A stretch of DNA of 64,000 nt from Phycisphaerales bacterium (GTDB lineage Bacteria > Planctomycetota > Phycisphaerae > Sedimentisphaerales > Anaerobacaceae), in the NCBI GenBank assembly GCA_003141275.1, contig PLLM01000059.1, forward strand, positions 29,225 to 93,224, in the 5' to 3' direction. Shown here piece after piece: positions 63,218 to 64,000 of this stretch. Below the pieces are notes generated by a model, which saw only the letters and a list, made by a program, of their open reading frames with translations, was not told where the DNA came from and did not search any database. Every line of letters starts with the position of its first letter. Position 1 is the stretch's first letter. A program made the translations under genes and the position numbers.

Positions 63218-64000
63218 TCATAATCCCTCAAGCCAATATCTGGCGAAGGTCGCCAAGTCGAATATGTCAACGCTGCCGCTGTGGTCAAAATCAGTTCCAT
63301 CGCACCAATCCGGTTCGGTGCAGTTTTGCTCGGTCCAGTGGGAAGCAAATGTGGTATAGTCGGCAAAATCTACTTTCTTGTCCATATCTACATCTGCCAC
63401 CGGCCAAAGCCATAAGTCAGCAAATATCTTTAAATCGTGGATATCAACAATTCCGCTCTTGTCAAAATCGCTGCCATTACACCAATTTGGAGGCGAACAA
63501 GATGCATTTCGCCAGAATGATGCAAAGACGCTGAAATCGTAAAAATTAGGTAGCCCATCATGATTCAAATCCACCGTCATCGGACGTGTCTCAGGAGGTG
63601 TATTCTGCGTTGTCACACTGAACGTGCCGCTCACTCCTCCTATTGTCAATGTTGCGTTGGTTGAACTCGAATAGCTGCTCGATGATGTCTGCCTGATAGC
63701 CACCGTATTGCCATTATTTACCGTTCCCGCTGAACTAGTATATGCCCCGCCGTTTATCGAGTAGGTGCCTCCGGTTATTGTTATAGACGCGGCTGAATTG
63801 ATCCCGCTCACCGTAATCGTGTTCGATGTAACTGTTGTGTTCAATGCCACTCCGGTCTGGGCTGTAAATGTGAACGGATCAGGCGTTGTATCTACGGGTG
63901 CACTCTGCGTTGTCACACTGAACGTGCCATTCACCCCACCTATTGTCAATGTTGCGTTGGTTGTACTCGAATAGCTGCCTGAGGATGTCTGCCTGACAGT
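63218..64000 (-). CDS. Partial repeat protein with C-terminal dockerin-like domain (truncated by window edge)
   Basis: FTFTAQTGVALNTTVTSNTITVSGINSAASITITGGTYSINGG... then DLNHDGLPNFYDFSVFASFW, DFDKSGIVDIHDLKIFADLWL, DMDKKVDFADYTTFASHW, DFDHSGSVDIFDLATFARYWL. Confidence 0.85.
   Translation of the reverse strand, partial: TVRQTSSGSYSSTTNATLTIGGVNGTFSVTTQSAPVDTTPDPFTFTAQTGVALNTTVTSNTITVSGINSAASITITGGTYSINGGAYTSSAGTVNNGNTVAIRQTSSSSYSSSTNATLTIGGVSGTFSVTTQNTPPETRPMTVDLNHDGLPNFYDFSVFASFWRNASCSPPNWCNGSDFDKSGIVDIHDLKIFADLWLWPVADVDMDKKVDFADYTTFASHWTEQNCTEPDWCDGTDFDHSGSVDIFDLATFARYWLEGL
63607..64000 (-). repeat. 300-bp in-frame tandem repeat
   Basis: tgcgttgtcacactgaacgtgcc at 63607 and 63907: exact 300-bp period. 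Confidence 0.85.

Noticed and set aside
1-64000. tRNA or rRNA genes
   Set aside because: No recognisable tRNA T-arm/acceptor pattern or rRNA sequence noticed by eye; a tRNAscan-SE run would be needed to be sure.

Overview
The window looks like a planctomycete (Phycisphaerae-like) chromosome; this is inferred from dockerin-like GDFNGN...DLADFAIFARAWM repeats, a HYExAFE protein and a very long secreted multidomain protein. There are three parts. (A) 0-15 kb is a conflict/defence-like region: an XPD/DinG-like Fe-S helicase overlapping a divergent type IA topoisomerase-like protein, a SIR2-TPR protein, a TPR / small-TM (Pycsar-effector-like) / TPR-kinase operon, and an Mrr-like nuclease that sits directly against an integron attC-like site. 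(B) 15-45 kb starts with a 2239-aa secreted PKD/NHL/CARDB/dockerin-like protein. It continues with a dense cluster: DUF4062-NACHT-TPR, a truncated sigma54-type AAA+ protein, TM-TrkA-RyR, TIR-TPR-(FGE-sulfatase)x2, NUDIX + RelA/SpoT-TPR-SLOG-RyR, TIR-TPR, TIR-TM-TPR and TPR-CHAT. Between these genes are gene scars (DUF4062 heads, a TIR head, a CHAT tail, a transposase head) and several families of dispersed intergenic repeats. A radical-SAM protein that has lost one cluster cysteine follows. (C) 45-64 kb is mostly housekeeping: hom, rsmE, rluA-type, hisS, rsmD, cca, two glycosyltransferase-like membrane proteins, speB and pyruvoyl ArgDC, plus a HEPN protein and a truncated dockerin-like protein at the window edge. 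The strongest candidates for something new are the NUDIX / RelA-SpoT-SLOG-RyR / TrkA-RyR nucleotide-signalling cluster, the helicase + Tyr-domain-less TopoIA-like pair, and the evidence for module shuffling (scars and repeats) across the TIR/DUF4062/CHAT cluster. All family calls come from reading motifs by eye; no searches were run.
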